Assembly (NCBI RefSeq): GCF_003986975.1
Contig: NZ_PIPO01000003.1
Location: 124,001-188,000 of the forward strand
Source: Aliidiomarina soli
Lineage (GTDB): Bacteria; Pseudomonadota; Gammaproteobacteria; Enterobacterales; Alteromonadaceae
DNA: 64,000 nucleotides
Direction: 5' to 3'
Below are positions 9,907 through 20,005 of this stretch, in pieces. The stretch's first letter is position 1; each line of letters starts with the position of its first letter. The position numbers were made by a program, and so were the translations under genes. Under the pieces are notes generated by a model, which was not told the DNA's origin, searched no databases, and saw only the letters and a list, made by a program, of their open reading frames with translations.

Positions 9907-10527
9907 TTAGCCCTTACGTTGTTGCAGTACTTTGCACACGTCGTCAATGCTGAGATCGCGCGCACTTAGCACCACCATCAGGTGATACATTAAGTCAGCA
10001 CTTTCATTCAGCAGCGCGTCATCGTCCTGAGCGACGGCGGCCAGTGCCACTTCAACCCCTTCTTCACCGACCTTCTGTGCACAGCGACGAATGCCGGACT
10101 CAAGCAGTTGGGCAGTATAACTTTGACTGCCGTCGGCCTGCTGTTTGCGTTGCTCTATAGTACGCTGTAACTCGCTGAGCTCGCTGATCATGGGTTGCTG
10201 CTGTGGTACCCAGCAACTCTCAGTACCAAGGTGGCAGGTAGGCCCCTGCGGACGAGCCAGGGCTAGAATGGCGTCGTTGTCGCAGTCAGCCACTAATTCA
10301 ACCAGTTGCAGTGTGTTGCCACTTTCTTCGCCCTTGCGCCAAAGACGCTGTTTACTGCGGCTAAAGAAGGTAACCTGTTGGCTTTGCAGGGTAGCGGCGA
10401 GGGCATCCTGATTCATATAGCCCTGCATTAACAGACGGCCACTGCTGGCGTCCTGCACCATGCACGGGATCAGATCGTTCATTTTCTGCCAGTCGAGCGA
10501 CGCCATATTATCTGTGGTTAGTTGCAT
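9907..10527 (-). CDS. hisI: Bifunctional phosphoribosyl-AMP cyclohydrolase / phosphoribosyl-ATP pyrophosphatase
   Basis: HisIE, steps 2 and 3 of histidine synthesis. The N-terminal cyclohydrolase half (about 1-115) has the metal-binding cluster DCDNDAILALARPQGPTCHLG and a nearby Cys (ESCW). The C-terminal pyrophosphatase half has KVGEEGVEVALAA and a DLMYHLMVVL helix. 206 aa is the usual length for the fused enterobacterial form. It is the last gene of the his operon, 42 bp after hisF. Confidence 0.97.
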   Translation of the reverse strand: MQLTTDNMASLDWQKMNDLIPCMVQDASSGRLLMQGYMNQDALAATLQSQQVTFFSRSKQRLWRKGEESGNTLQLVELVADCDNDAILALARPQGPTCHLGTESCWVPQQQPMISELSELQRTIEQRKQQADGSQSYTAQLLESGIRRCAQKVGEEGVEVALAAVAQDDDALLNESADLMYHLMVVLSARDLSIDDVCKVLQQRKG

Positions 10528-10569
10528 GAAATATCCTTGTTTTCCAGAGTCGTTTTAGCCACGGATGTC

Positions 10570-11343
10570 TTAGCGACGAATAATAATGCCATTGTCGGCT
10601 AAGCTCGCTTTGAGTTCATCCATGTCGATAATGCCTTTGTGAAAGACCGACGCGGCTAAGGCGCCATCGACGTTCGCCTGATGAAAGACATCAACAAAGT
10701 GCTCAAGCGCACCGGCACCGCCTGAGGCAATCAAGGGTACCGAGCATTGTTCGCGTATCGCTTTGAGTTGGGCCACGTCATAGCCCTGACGTACGCCGTC
10801 CTGATTCATGCAGTTAAGAACAATTTCACCGGCGCCACGGCTAATCACTTCCTGCACCCAGTCACTGGTGTGCCACGCCGTTTTACCACTGCGTTTTTCA
10901 TCACCAGTAAACTGATGCACTTCGTAGTGACCACTGGTTTCGTTATAAAAACTGTCGATACCAATTACAATACACTGCTGGCCGAACTCATCGACCATCC
11001 GGTTGATCAGATCAGGGTCGCGCAGGGCGGGGGTGTTAATTGATATTTTATCGGCCCCCATCGACAGGATTTCACGTGCCTGGTCGACTGATTTAATTCC
11101 GCCAGCCACTGCAAACGGAATATTGATCACTTCTGCGACCCGGGCCACCCAGGATTTGTCCACCACACGCTCATCAGAGGACGCGGTAATGTCATAGAAG
11201 ACCAGTTCATCGGCACCTTCGGCTGCATAGCGTTTAGCGAGTGGCACAATATCACCGATGATTTCATGGTTACGAAACTGAACCCCTTTGACCACGAGTC
11301 CGTCGCGTACATCGAGACAGGGGATTATGCGTTTTGCCAGCAT
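10570..11343 (-). CDS. hisF: Imidazole glycerol phosphate synthase, cyclase subunit
   Basis: TIM-barrel subunit that uses HisH-derived ammonia to form imidazole glycerol phosphate and AICAR. The N-terminus [18 protein letters not shown] holds the catalytic Asp (D11 region); the phosphate sites AVAGGI and [10 protein letters not shown] are present, as is the second catalytic Asp in IGIDSF. 257 aa, normal. It overlaps the end of hisA by 19 bp, consistent with coupled translation. Confidence 0.98.
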   Translation of the reverse strand: MLAKRIIPCLDVRDGLVVKGVQFRNHEIIGDIVPLAKRYAAEGADELVFYDITASSDERVVDKSWVARVAEVINIPFAVAGGIKSVDQAREILSMGADKISINTPALRDPDLINRMVDEFGQQCIVIGIDSFYNETSGHYEVHQFTGDEKRSGKTAWHTSDWVQEVISRGAGEIVLNCMNQDGVRQGYDVAQLKAIREQCSVPLIASGGAGALEHFVDVFHQANVDGALAASVFHKGIIDMDELKASLADNGIIIRR

Positions 11344-12062
11344 TCGGTTGCCTCCGCCAGGGTAAATTGTCCGGTTAACAGCGCTTTACCTAAAATGACA
11401 CTGTCACAGTTTACCGCACGTAAGTCTTTCAGATCATGCAAGCTGGAAACACCTCCCGATGCCTGCCAGACGACCTCCGGGAAATCGATTTTTAAGTCGC
11501 GGTATAAATGCACGTTGGGGCCGGAGAGCATGCCGTCACGACTAATGTCGGTGCACAGCACATGTTTACAGCCTGCAGGAATTAAGTCGCCGAGCAAGGT
11601 TTCAATGCGCACATCGCTTTGCTCCTGCCAGCCGTGTGTCGCTAACCAGCGTTGGCCGTCCGCATCAATATTGATATCTAACGCCAGCACAATGGCCTCT
11701 GAGCCAAACTCGTTCAGCCACTGCGCCGCCAGGGCCGGGTCTTTGACTGCGGTCGAACCCACTACCACGCGCTCGACGCCGGTGGCCAGTAAGCTACGTA
11801 TATCCTCAGTGGTACGAATGCCCCCTCCGGTCTGAGTGGGCAAACCGCTTTCCTGCTGCATCCGGTTAATCAGCGTTAGCTGTCGTTTGGAGGGGTCACG
11901 GGCTCCGTCAAGATCAACAATATGAAGATATTCCGCACCGGCTTGCGCATACTCACAGGCCACCTCAACCGGATCAGAATGGTAGGTGGTCTGGCGTGCG
12001 AAATCACCTTGTTTGAGGCGTACCACCTGACCGTCAATAATATCCAGCGCTGGAATTAACAT
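11325..12062 (-). CDS. hisA: Phosphoribosylformimino-5-aminoimidazole carboxamide ribotide isomerase
   Basis: HisA, a TIM-barrel Amadori isomerase. [21 protein letters not shown] carries the catalytic Asp8 region, LHIVDLDGA follows, and [13 protein letters not shown] carries the second catalytic Asp. 245 aa. It overlaps hisH by 7 bp upstream and hisF by 19 bp downstream within the his operon. Confidence 0.98.
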   Translation of the reverse strand: MLIPALDIIDGQVVRLKQGDFARQTTYHSDPVEVACEYAQAGAEYLHIVDLDGARDPSKRQLTLINRMQQESGLPTQTGGGIRTTEDIRSLLATGVERVVVGSTAVKDPALAAQWLNEFGSEAIVLALDINIDADGQRWLATHGWQEQSDVRIETLLGDLIPAGCKHVLCTDISRDGMLSGPNVHLYRDLKIDFPEVVWQASGGVSSLHDLKDLRAVNCDSVILGKALLTGQFTLAEATECWQNA

Positions 12063-12688
12063 GTGATCTCCAGAAAATTTTGTAGTACCCGTGCGCCTGC
12101 ATCACCAGAACGTTCCGGGTGAAACTGTACGCCCATAAAGTTGCCCTGGGCAATAGCCGCAGCAAAAGGCTGAGTGTATTCACAGCGGGCTATGCAGTGC
12201 CGCTCAGCTGGTGCTGCATAGGTATGGACATAGTAAAAATAAGGTTGTTCACTGGCAAAGCCTTTGAACAGTGGGTGATCGGTCACTTCGGTTGCATTCC
12301 AGCCCATATGAGGCAGCGGCAGATTGTCTTTGTTTTGCAACCGTTCAACCTGAGTATCTATCACGCCCAGGCAGGGTAAAGGGGCGTCACCCATGTGATT
12401 GCTGGACTGTTGACTGTACTGTTCGGAGGAACTGTTGGTGAGCATTTGCATGCCTAAGCAAATCCCCAGCACCGGCTGGGTGAGTTCGCGCAGTACGTCG
12501 ATCAGCTGCAACTCTGTCAGCGAACGCATCGCCGCACTGGCGGTACCAACCCCAGGTAATACAACATGGCTGGCGCTGCGGATGATGTCTGGATCGGCGC
12601 TAACGACTGCTTCAACCCCCAACCGTTTGAACGCAAAGTTAACGGAGGCGAGATTGGCAACGCCAGTATTGACGATAACCAGCTTCAT
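12056..12688 (-). CDS. hisH: Imidazole glycerol phosphate synthase, glutaminase subunit
   Basis: Class-I glutamine amidotransferase that supplies ammonia to HisF. The catalytic triad is visible: C77 in LGICLGMQM, and H190 and E192 in FHPERSG. The oxyanion strand is LPGVG (44-48). 210 aa. It overlaps hisB by 4 bp and hisA by 7 bp. A Ser/Gln-rich insertion ([14 protein letters not shown]) follows the nucleophile and is longer than in E. coli HisH as far as I recall. Confidence 0.97.
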   Translation of the reverse strand: MKLVIVNTGVANLASVNFAFKRLGVEAVVSADPDIIRSASHVVLPGVGTASAAMRSLTELQLIDVLRELTQPVLGICLGMQMLTNSSSEQYSQQSSNHMGDAPLPCLGVIDTQVERLQNKDNLPLPHMGWNATEVTDHPLFKGFASEQPYFYYVHTYAAPAERHCIARCEYTQPFAAAIAQGNFMGVQFHPERSGDAGARVLQNFLEITC

Positions 12689-13761
12689 GCCAGCACCCCT
12701 TTACTGGAGGGCATTTCATTACCCTGTTTAGTAATCGCCTGGCGCAACGCGCGACCAAATACTTTAAACAGGCTTTCCACCTGGTGGTGGGCATTGCCTT
12801 CGGTGGTGCTCAGGTGCAGGCTGATCTTCATGGTGTCACATAACGAACGGAAGAAATGCTCAACCATCTGAGTTGACAAGGTTCCTACCGTGCTGTCCGT
12901 GAACTCGGCATTAAAGACCAGGAAAGGTCGACCGGAGACATCCAGTATTGCCTCGGCGCGGCATTCATCCATGGGCAACACAAAGCCAAAGCGGCCGATG
13001 CCACGTTTGTCTGCCAGGGCTTTATGTAGTGCTTCACCGAGTGCCAGCGCGGTGTCTTCCACACTGTGGTGATCATCAATGTGTAAATCGCCGGACACCT
13101 TAACGCTTAGGGAAAAACCGCCGTGGGTCGCAATCTGCTCCAGCATATGATCGAAAAAACCAATGCCGGTGGCAATAGAGACTGGCGCTTTTTCATCCAG
13201 GTTAACTTTCACTTCAATGTCGGTCTCACGAGTGGTGCGCACGACAGTGGCCTGACGTGGCTTCAGGGTCAGAGCCTTCACAATATCGCTCCAGCCGTTG
13301 CTGTCGCGGTCATAGCGAATGCCCTGAATGCCCATCGCGGCAGCGAGCTGAAGATCGGTTTCTCGATCGCCGATCACCGCGCTTTGGCTGAAATCAACCA
13401 AACCCTGTTGCAGGAATTCCTGCACCAGCCCCAGCTTTGGTTTGCGGCAACTGCAGTTATCACTTTCAAAATGCGGGCAGATAAGAACATCACTAAATTC
13501 AATGCCCTGGCTTTGCAATAACTGCATCATCGCCTGATGCGGGGCGTCAAAATCCGCCTGCGGGAAGCTGTCTGTACCCAGACCGTCCTGGTTACTCACC
13601 ATGACCAGGCGGTAACCGGCTTCTTGCAATGCCAGCAGCGCGCTCACCATGCCCGGCTCGTAGACCAGTTTATCCAGACGATCGAGCTGTTTATCCACTG
13701 CTGGCTCTTCCACTAAGGTGCCGTCACGGTCGATAAAAAGAATTTTTTGTTGCGAAAGCAT
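12685..13761 (-). CDS. hisB: Bifunctional histidinol-phosphatase / imidazoleglycerol-phosphate dehydratase
   Basis: The N-terminal HAD phosphatase has [15 protein letters not shown] (residues 9-23), a zinc-type [15 protein letters not shown] loop and [11 protein letters not shown]. The C-terminal dehydratase (from about 170) has [26 protein letters not shown] and GNAHHQVES, the metal-binding histidines. 358 aa, as in E. coli. The fused form explains why no separate histidinol-phosphatase gene is in the cluster. Confidence 0.98.
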   Translation of the reverse strand: MLSQQKILFIDRDGTLVEEPAVDKQLDRLDKLVYEPGMVSALLALQEAGYRLVMVSNQDGLGTDSFPQADFDAPHQAMMQLLQSQGIEFSDVLICPHFESDNCSCRKPKLGLVQEFLQQGLVDFSQSAVIGDRETDLQLAAAMGIQGIRYDRDSNGWSDIVKALTLKPRQATVVRTTRETDIEVKVNLDEKAPVSIATGIGFFDHMLEQIATHGGFSLSVKVSGDLHIDDHHSVEDTALALGEALHKALADKRGIGRFGFVLPMDECRAEAILDVSGRPFLVFNAEFTDSTVGTLSTQMVEHFFRSLCDTMKISLHLSTTEGNAHHQVESLFKVFGRALRQAITKQGNEMPSSKGVLA

Positions 13762-13772
13762 CTGTGTACTCC

Positions 13773-14885
13773 TTAGCGCGAGGTGGTGGCAAATTTAGCC
13801 AACACTTCGATCAGTTGTTCATTTTCAGCCGGTGCACCGACCGTCACCCGTAGGCAATTTGACAGCCCGGGCTGGCTTGACTGGTTGCGCAGTAAAATAC
13901 CGGCATCGACGCAAAACTGCATCACCGCGTCTGCGTCTGCAACCCTGAACAGAATAAAGTTGGTAGCACTTGGCAGCACGCTGCGCACATACGGCAGTTC
14001 AGTCAATGCAGCACTGAGCCTTTCACGTTCACCCTGCGCCTCAATCACGTTCTGACGGACCTCGATTAGGTTGTCCGGGCTCAGCGCCTGAGTGGCAATC
14101 TGAATACTGACGTCAGGCAGCGGGTAGGGCGCAAGCACCGGCACCAGCGCATTGATTACCTCACTATTAGCCAGTGTAAAACCGACCCGGATACCTGCCA
14201 GGCCAAAGGCTTTGGACAGCGTGCGCATCACCACCAGGTTATCGAACCGTGTCAGCAAGGTAGCGAAAGACGCTGAATCGGCATATTCGATGTAGGCTTC
14301 ATCGACTACGACCAGGGCACGGCCAGCAAAATACTCAAGTAAGTGTTCAATATCCGCGCTGCGTAATTGGTTACCAATCGGGTTCGATGGGTTGCAGAGA
14401 AAGACCAGCTTAACCTGTTCGCTTTGTTGTTTAATGCCTTCAATGTCGAGCTGCCAGTCGTCGCTGGGGTCAACTGTATCGGCTTGCTGCAACGGCATTC
14501 TCTGTAAAGGCACCTTCACCACGGGCGTATTATTGAGCCCGGCCGAAATGCTGTACATGCCATAAGTAGGCGGACAAATGAGGATCTTGTCCTGTCCCGG
14601 CTCGCAAAAGCTGCGGATCAGAAGCTCGATGCTTTCATCGCTGCCACGGTGACTAAGCAGTTGGTCAGGTGATATCCCCGCATAGCGCGCATAGGCCTGG
14701 TTAAGCTCCACTGACTGGAAATTCGGATACCGGTTCAGGTTTGCGGTATCAACGTTGTAATCAGCACTATAGGGTGATTCATTGGCATTTAGCCATATAC
14801 GGCCACCACTCATGCTACGGCGGGCCGAGGCGTAGGGCTGCACGTCGCGCAGGTGAGGGCGCAGTAATTGTTGAACCAGGTTCAT
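13773..14885 (-). CDS. hisC: Histidinol-phosphate aminotransferase
   Basis: PLP-dependent class-II type aminotransferase. [17 protein letters not shown] is the typical N-terminal motif, [13 protein letters not shown] and VVDEAYIEY bind cofactor, and [17 protein letters not shown] carries the PLP lysine. 370 aa. It overlaps hisD by 4 bp (ATGA) and is separated from hisB by 11 bp. Confidence 0.97.
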   Translation of the reverse strand: MNLVQQLLRPHLRDVQPYASARRSMSGGRIWLNANESPYSADYNVDTANLNRYPNFQSVELNQAYARYAGISPDQLLSHRGSDESIELLIRSFCEPGQDKILICPPTYGMYSISAGLNNTPVVKVPLQRMPLQQADTVDPSDDWQLDIEGIKQQSEQVKLVFLCNPSNPIGNQLRSADIEHLLEYFAGRALVVVDEAYIEYADSASFATLLTRFDNLVVMRTLSKAFGLAGIRVGFTLANSEVINALVPVLAPYPLPDVSIQIATQALSPDNLIEVRQNVIEAQGERERLSAALTELPYVRSVLPSATNFILFRVADADAVMQFCVDAGILLRNQSSQPGLSNCLRVTVGAPAENEQLIEVLAKFATTSR

Positions 14886-16255
14886 TGGCGCTCTCCTTCG
14901 GTGCTTGCTGTAGCAGTTTGCAGATCCGCTTGCATACGCGCACTGTCGAGACGTCGGGTGACGGCGAGGCGGTGAGCGTCGAGCTTTTCTTCGGCAGCCA
15001 GCGCAGTGATCGCTGGCGCTAACAGACTTAGCCCTTGTGGGGTTAGCTGCTGCACCGTATAACGGCGATAGAAATCGGCTAACCCAAGGCTGCTGTAGTT
15101 ACGCGCATAACCGTAAGTGGGCAGTACATGGTTGGTGCCGGTTGCGTAATCGCCCCCCGACTCTGGTGCATAGTGGCCGACAAAAATGGAGCCCGCCTGA
15201 TCGGTTTGCTCAATCCAGTCCTCGGCGTCTTTGATTTGCAGACTCAAGTGTTCCGGCGCGTAGCGCTGTGAAATAGCCGCCGCTTCGGTTAAATCCTCGG
15301 TCACAATAAAGCTGCTTGACGCCAGCGCCTGCGCAGTGATTTCAGCGCGTGGTAGCTCGGCTAGCTGACGTTGCAACGCGGCGCGGGTGGCTTCCACCAC
15401 CTTCGTTGAAGGACTGAGCAGGATAACCTGAGAGTCCGGTCCGTGTTCCGCCTGCGACAACAGATCAGCGGCAATGAATTCAGCATCGGCAGTGTCATCT
15501 GCAATAATCAGCAACTCAGAGGGACCTGCAGGCAGATCGATAGCCGGGCCACCGGCGAGCTGGCTGACGTACTGTTTTGCCGCAGTGACATAACTGTTGC
15601 CGGGACCGAAAATCTTGTCCACCGCATTGATACTTTGGGTACCTACAGCGAGCGCCGCAATGGCCTGCGCACCGCCTGCCAGAACTACCTGAGTGACGCC
15701 GCATTTTAATGCTGCATAGCAAATAGCCGGGCTTAACAGGCCATCTTTGTCCGGCGGGCTGACCAGAATACGTTCATTGCATTGCGCCAACTGAGCCGGC
15801 ACGCCGCACATCAGTACAGTGCTTGGCAAACTGGCACTGCCGCCAGGGATATACAGGCCAACCTTGCGTAATGGCGCGATGCGTTGTTGGCAACGCACAC
15901 CGGGCATGGTTTCGATGTCCACGGTTTGCGGTTGCTGCTGCGCATGGAAACGGCGAATATTGTCGTAGGCCAGATCTATGGCCTGCTTTACCTTTTGCTC
16001 GGTCCGTCCGGCGAGAGTTTCGACCTGTTCCATGGCTAACACAGGCGAGTCGAGGCTGACATTGTCGAAACGCTGTGTCAGCTCAAGCAGGGCAGAATCG
16101 CCTTGCTGCTCAACCTGTTCAATGATGTCGCGAACCTGTCTCATCAGTTGCTCGCTGGCGCGTTGCGCCGGGCGTTGAAGACGACTGCGCCGTTCTTCTT
16201 CGCTCAAGGATTGCCAGCGCACAGCGCTGGCGATTGTATATCTTGCCATTGTCAC
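14882..16255 (-). CDS. hisD: Histidinol dehydrogenase
   Basis: Zn-dependent, NAD-linked last two steps of histidine synthesis. GLYIPGGSASLPSTVLM, FGPGNSYVTAAKQ, DLPAGPSELLIIAD and AEHGPDSQ are the signature segments, and YAPEHLSLQ and TNHVLPT contribute active-site histidines. 457 aa is slightly longer than the 434 aa E. coli enzyme, the excess being at both ends. It abuts hisG by 1 bp and overlaps hisC by 4 bp. Confidence 0.97.
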   Translation of the reverse strand: MTMARYTIASAVRWQSLSEEERRSRLQRPAQRASEQLMRQVRDIIEQVEQQGDSALLELTQRFDNVSLDSPVLAMEQVETLAGRTEQKVKQAIDLAYDNIRRFHAQQQPQTVDIETMPGVRCQQRIAPLRKVGLYIPGGSASLPSTVLMCGVPAQLAQCNERILVSPPDKDGLLSPAICYAALKCGVTQVVLAGGAQAIAALAVGTQSINAVDKIFGPGNSYVTAAKQYVSQLAGGPAIDLPAGPSELLIIADDTADAEFIAADLLSQAEHGPDSQVILLSPSTKVVEATRAALQRQLAELPRAEITAQALASSSFIVTEDLTEAAAISQRYAPEHLSLQIKDAEDWIEQTDQAGSIFVGHYAPESGGDYATGTNHVLPTYGYARNYSSLGLADFYRRYTVQQLTPQGLSLLAPAITALAAEEKLDAHRLAVTRRLDSARMQADLQTATASTEGERQ

Positions 16256-17151
16256 TACCCCAGCATTTTTTCAATCGGCAGTACCAGAATCGAACTGCAA
16301 CCCAGTGTTTTCAGTTGTTCCATCGTTTCCCAGAACAACGTTTCGGTGCTCACCACGTGAACCGCAACCACGTCGTCGCTGTGCGATAACGGCAGGACAG
16401 TCGGACGCTCGGCGCCGGGTAGTATATCTTCCACTTGCTGCAGTTTGTCTTTCGGCGCGTGCAGCATAATGTACTTGCTCTCTTTCGCTAACTGGACGCC
16501 GTCAATACGTGCCAGCAGCTTATCCATCATTTGTTGTTTAGAGGGGTCGAGGGCTTCGGCGCGCTGGATCAGTTGCACCTGAGAGCGGAAAATAACCTGC
16601 TGCTCACGCAGACCATTGGCTTCTAAGGTCGCGCCAGTGGAAACCAAATCACAGACCGCATTGGCCAGGCCCGCCCGCGGTGCGACTTCAACCGAACCAG
16701 TCAGCATCACTGGCTTCGCTTTGACCCCCTGATCTTTGAGGTAGCGTTCCAGCAAACGAGGGTAGGTAGTCGCAATTTTAAGGCCTTCCAGATCCGCAAT
16801 GCCGTTAAAATTTTGCTCGGTTGGTAAGGCAATACTTAGGCGGCAGTGGCCGAAATCGAGTCGGCGCAGAGAACGAAACTGATTGCTTTGCTGTTTCATT
16901 TCGCGCTCAAGTGACTCTTCTTCCAGCACGTTTTCGCCAACCAGCCCCAGATCAACAACCCCATCCATGACCAAACCAGGAATATCATCGTCACGCACCC
17001 GCAATAAGTCGATAGGGTGGCTGGTGCTGTGCACCATTAAGCGAGCTTCATGCATGTTGAATTTGACGCCACAGGCGCTGAGCAGCTTGATTGATTCTTT
17101 GCTGAGGCGGCCGGACTTTTGTACGGCGATGGTTAGACGTTGTTTGCTCAT
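16255..17151 (-). CDS. hisG: ATP phosphoribosyltransferase (long form)
   Basis: First, feedback-inhibited step of histidine synthesis. Long-form HisG (298 aa) with the C-terminal ACT-like regulatory domain, so no HisZ partner is needed. The N-terminus [16 protein letters not shown] and the PRPP-binding region [14 protein letters not shown] are visible. It is the first structural gene of the operon, 52 bp after the attenuator hairpin, with a GGAAAT ribosome site. Confidence 0.97.
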   Translation of the reverse strand: MSKQRLTIAVQKSGRLSKESIKLLSACGVKFNMHEARLMVHSTSHPIDLLRVRDDDIPGLVMDGVVDLGLVGENVLEEESLEREMKQQSNQFRSLRRLDFGHCRLSIALPTEQNFNGIADLEGLKIATTYPRLLERYLKDQGVKAKPVMLTGSVEVAPRAGLANAVCDLVSTGATLEANGLREQQVIFRSQVQLIQRAEALDPSKQQMMDKLLARIDGVQLAKESKYIMLHAPKDKLQQVEDILPGAERPTVLPLSHSDDVVAVHVVSTETLFWETMEQLKTLGCSSILVLPIEKMLG

Positions 17152-17203
17152 AACATTTCCTTAGTGTCTGCTGGGCGTAGCGCGAGGCGCGTACCAAATA
17201 CAA

Positions 17204-17243
17204 TTAAAAAGCCCCCGAAAGGTACGCTTCCGGGGGCTTTATT
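17204..17243 (-). terminator. his operon attenuator (terminator hairpin)
   Basis: Read on the minus strand, AAAGCCCCCG pairs with CGGGGGCTTT and is followed by TTTAATTG. It stands between the his leader peptide and hisG. Upstream on the same transcript a second hairpin (GGAAGGT/ACCTTCC, 17251-17278) lies in position to act in pausing or antitermination, as in enterobacterial his leaders. Confidence 0.88.
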
Positions 17244-17293
17244 AGATTCCTGGAAGGTACCGGTATAACGGACCTTCCACACTCTGAAGGCCG

Positions 17294-17347
17294 TCAGTCA
17301 GAATGATGGTGGTGATGTACAGAAATAGAGTTGTATAGACTATTCAT
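17294..17347 (-). CDS. hisL: his operon leader peptide
   Basis: A 17-codon open frame, MNSLYNSISVHHHHHSD, with five consecutive His codons (CAT CAC CAC CAT CAT) just before its end. It lies between a sigma-70 promoter and the attenuator hairpin in front of hisG. Stalling at the His codons when charged tRNA-His is scarce would favour antitermination. E. coli HisL has seven His codons, so the run here is slightly shorter. Confidence 0.92.
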   Translation of the reverse strand: MNSLYNSISVHHHHHSD

Positions 17348-17393
17348 GCTAAAAACCTATGGTTGACGGCGGTAAAGTGGTTAAGTTGTCTAA

Positions 17394-17421
17394 ATTCTAC
17401 TGACTAGTACGCAAAATGCAA
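17394..17421 (-). promoter_or_regulatory. Sigma-70 promoter of the his operon
   Basis: On the minus strand TTGCAT (17416-17421), a 16-nt spacer and TAGAAT (17394-17399). It lies 47 bp upstream of the hisL start codon. The 17152-17513 region without a large gene is therefore the his leader (promoter, leader peptide, attenuator) plus the upstream flank of the next gene. Confidence 0.65.
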
Positions 17422-17513
17422 CCCTAAAGACTAAAATTGGTCATAGAAACTACTCGACGAATGTGTAACGTGGCCGATACAGAAGCTGTGTAGCATTGTG
17501 CTGGGGGGCACCT

Positions 17514-17864
17514 ATGGCAAATCAGGATATTTTGTTTCCATTTTTACCGCGCAATACGCAGGTTGATGTGCGTGATCCAAACTTGCGGGTAAAGCGGGTT
17601 GAAAGGCCACCCGCTGGCTCGGCGGTGCAGGACGATGAAGACTTTAACGATACTCAGGACGCCCGGGTATTGGCGCGTTATCGTAATCCGCAACAGCAAT
17701 CCGGGCAGCGGCAAAAAGAGCAACCTGAACAGCAGGCAAGTGGCGATAATCATGCCAGCCATCAGCCGCCCGAAGAGCCTCCAGTGGCTGAAGATCCACG
17801 TAAAAAGTTAGCTGATCATGATGACGATACCCATAAAGGTATCCATCTGGATACCTTTATCTGA
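17514..17864 (+). CDS. Small charged protein of unknown function
   Basis: 116 aa from the ATG at 17514, chosen because GGGGGG lies 6 nt upstream and the next upstream ATG (17496) has no ribosome site. I do not recognise the family. The chain is hydrophilic and probably disordered after residue 30, rich in Gln, Glu, Asp and Pro, with no signal peptide or membrane segment. Short hydrophobic ends (ILFPFLP near the start, KGIHLDTFI at the end) may be binding motifs. The last codons are embedded in a 13-bp perfect inverted repeat. It faces the sensor-kinase gene convergently. Confidence 0.6.
   Translation: MANQDILFPFLPRNTQVDVRDPNLRVKRVERPPAGSAVQDDEDFNDTQDARVLARYRNPQQQSGQRQKEQPEQQASGDNHASHQPPEEPPVAEDPRKKLADHDDDTHKGIHLDTFI
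17833..17860. repeat. 13-bp inverted repeat in the last codons of the small unknown gene
   Basis: ATAAAGGTATCCA (17833-17845) is exactly complementary to TGGATACCTTTAT (17848-17860). The TGA stop follows at once. There is no U-tract on either strand. It may stabilise or terminate the transcript between convergent genes, without being a classic terminator. Confidence 0.75.
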
Positions 17865-17886
17865 TCAGGTGAATTGCGTCGGTAGC

Positions 17887-19905
17887 TTAATTTATCCGCA
17901 CTCGACGCGGTAACAGCAGCTCAAAGCATGTGCCTTGTCCTGGCGTACTGCTGACTGTGATATCGCCTTTCAACTGCTGGCGCACTAAGTTGTAGACGAT
18001 GGGCATCCCCAGTCCGGTACCACCCTGGTTGCGTTTGGTGGTAAAGAACGGTTCAAAGATTTTCTGCAAGGTTGCGTCATCCATGCCATTACCATCGTCA
18101 CAAAAGCTCAGTCGCACATAGTCGGCATCTGCCCGAGCCGCGCGAATGGTGATAGTGCCGCGAGTATCGCTGTCACCGGCCCCCTGGGTCGACGCGGCAG
18201 CATAGCCGTGCCGTATGCTGTTGGTCACCAGATTGGTGAGGATTTGCGCCATCGCGCCGGGGATGGTGTCCATTTCGATTTCACCATCGACATCAATCTG
18301 GAAGTCTATGTGGGCACGTTTTAATTCAATCGATAGCGCTGACATGATTTCTTCAATGTAATTGCCGAGATCAATCGTGCGCCGTTCAGTCACCATCTGA
18401 TCCACAGCAACCTGTTTGAAGTTACTGATTAACCGCGCTACCCGACTCAGATTTTTTTCAGTCAGACTGAGTGACTCTTCTGACTGGCCGAGGAAACGGT
18501 CCAGTTGCTCCCGGGTAAGCCGCCCTTCACGTACATTTTGCTGCAGAATTTCACGACGGTCGTTAAGCATCGAGGTGGCCGTTAATGCAACACCCAGCGG
18601 CGTGTTGACTTCATGGGCAACACCAGCGACCAGGTTACCAAGCGCCGCCATCTTTTCTGACTCTACCAGTTTGTCCTGAGCGTTATGCAGTTCGGTAAGG
18701 GCATCCATGAGCTGTGTCGCGGTGCGCCGTTTCTTGACGTACAAGCTCAAGCTGAGGACACCTAATATTGAGGCCGCCGCTAATGCAATCAGGATATAAA
18801 CCAGGTATTCGCGCTGCCGGTCAATAGTGCGTTCGCGATTTTCGATGAGTGCAGCCTGTTCCGTCAGAGCACTGCGTTGGTCACGCAGCTGCTGCTGTTG
18901 TGCAGCAAGAATGTCGCGATTGGCCGTAATACGCTGAGCCAGCTCATTGCCTTCCTGCTCTTTAGCCGCCAGTTGCGCCTCTTTGGTTTCCAATAAGCTT
19001 TCCTGCTCACGTAAGGTTCTTTCACTGTCATCAAGTAAGTTTTGAATCCGGTTAAGTTGTTCCTCACGGTTAAATAATAATTCGCGTTGTTGTTCCAGCT
19101 CTGACAGCAAATTGTTCAGGGTAGCCTGCTGCGAGTCCATCACTTCCTGCTTTTCTTCGATGGTTCCTTCCTGCACGCGTAGGACCTGGTCACGTTCACT
19201 CAGCGCCTGCTCGAGGCTGGAAATACGCTCCTGCAATTGACGGAGTTCCTCACGGAGCAAACTATTCTGTTCACTCAGCTCCTGACGGCTGCTTTGAATA
19301 CTGGCAATTTCAAGCATCGACCTGTGGTGCGCAGCAAGGGTATTCAGTTCCTGCCCGCTGATTTGCAGTAGCCCTGAGGTAACCTCAAGGCCAGCGGAGT
19401 TAATCCGCTGGTCATTGATTTGGTAACTGATTGCACCAGCATTGTCTGCGCTGATATTAATCATCATGTTCTGGCGAACCAGGCGGTCTTCAGTGATCAC
19501 CAGCACGTTGTTGCGCATGGCCTGATTGAGGATCAGTTCGCTGGCACCGCTATGGCGTGGCCCGACGTAGACTAAGTCGACCTGGGCCACCTGAGAGTTA
19601 CGGGTCAGTAGTTGAACCTGAATGGGTTTATCGCGCATCTCTCCAAGCGGAATAGAAGCGAGCAGCTCGAAAACATTTTCATCACCCAGCACCCCAATGG
19701 TCAGTTCGGAGCGTTGCTCTTCATTGGGCCAGTTGACATAGCGCATGACACTTATTAAATAGGCCGCCCGGATCTCAGCCAGGCTGTAGCTGTCATCATT
19801 CATTGGCAATGGCTCAGGCTGCACGGCCTGCGCCGAATGGCTGACCACGAGAATAGTGAGCGACAAAAGCCACGCTGTAAGGGATTGACGAACAACCTGC
19901 ACCAA
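17887..19905 (-). CDS. YfiR-like sensor histidine kinase with periplasmic coiled coil
   Basis: 672 aa. A signal peptide (about 1-28) is followed by a YfiR/DUF4154-like periplasmic domain (about 40-190, with IRAAYLISVMRYVNWP, LTIGVLGDE, and NAGAISYQINDQRINSAGLEVTSGLL). A long Gln/Glu-rich coiled coil follows (about 195-360), then one membrane helix (368-390). The cytoplasmic part has a HisKA box GVAHEVNTP with H431 and a HATPase with N-box LTNLVTNSIRHG, DDGNGM and GGTGLGMPIV. No response regulator is adjacent. Translation starts with TTG (19905) or GTG (19902) after AGGAAG. In Pseudomonas YfiR is a separate repressor of the cyclase YfiN; here the same kind of sensor is fused to a kinase. Confidence 0.85.
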   Translation of the reverse strand: MVQVVRQSLTAWLLSLTILVVSHSAQAVQPEPLPMNDDSYSLAEIRAAYLISVMRYVNWPNEEQRSELTIGVLGDENVFELLASIPLGEMRDKPIQVQLLTRNSQVAQVDLVYVGPRHSGASELILNQAMRNNVLVITEDRLVRQNMMINISADNAGAISYQINDQRINSAGLEVTSGLLQISGQELNTLAAHHRSMLEIASIQSSRQELSEQNSLLREELRQLQERISSLEQALSERDQVLRVQEGTIEEKQEVMDSQQATLNNLLSELEQQRELLFNREEQLNRIQNLLDDSERTLREQESLLETKEAQLAAKEQEGNELAQRITANRDILAAQQQQLRDQRSALTEQAALIENRERTIDRQREYLVYILIALAAASILGVLSLSLYVKKRRTATQLMDALTELHNAQDKLVESEKMAALGNLVAGVAHEVNTPLGVALTATSMLNDRREILQQNVREGRLTREQLDRFLGQSEESLSLTEKNLSRVARLISNFKQVAVDQMVTERRTIDLGNYIEEIMSALSIELKRAHIDFQIDVDGEIEMDTIPGAMAQILTNLVTNSIRHGYAAASTQGAGDSDTRGTITIRAARADADYVRLSFCDDGNGMDDATLQKIFEPFFTTKRNQGGTGLGMPIVYNLVRQQLKGDITVSSTPGQGTCFELLLPRRVRIN

Positions 19906-20005
19906 AACTTCTTCCTATGCCAAACGTTAGCGCTGCATTGTATCTGAAATCTACGGTTGTTGGAAAGTTAGCCAGCTGAATGAAACGGATGAAGCAAATC
20001 AAATG

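Noticed and set aside
11266-11835. 189-codon plus-strand frame opposite hisA and hisF
   Set aside because: Antisense to two intact overlapping his genes; low-complexity Ser/Thr composition and no ribosome site.
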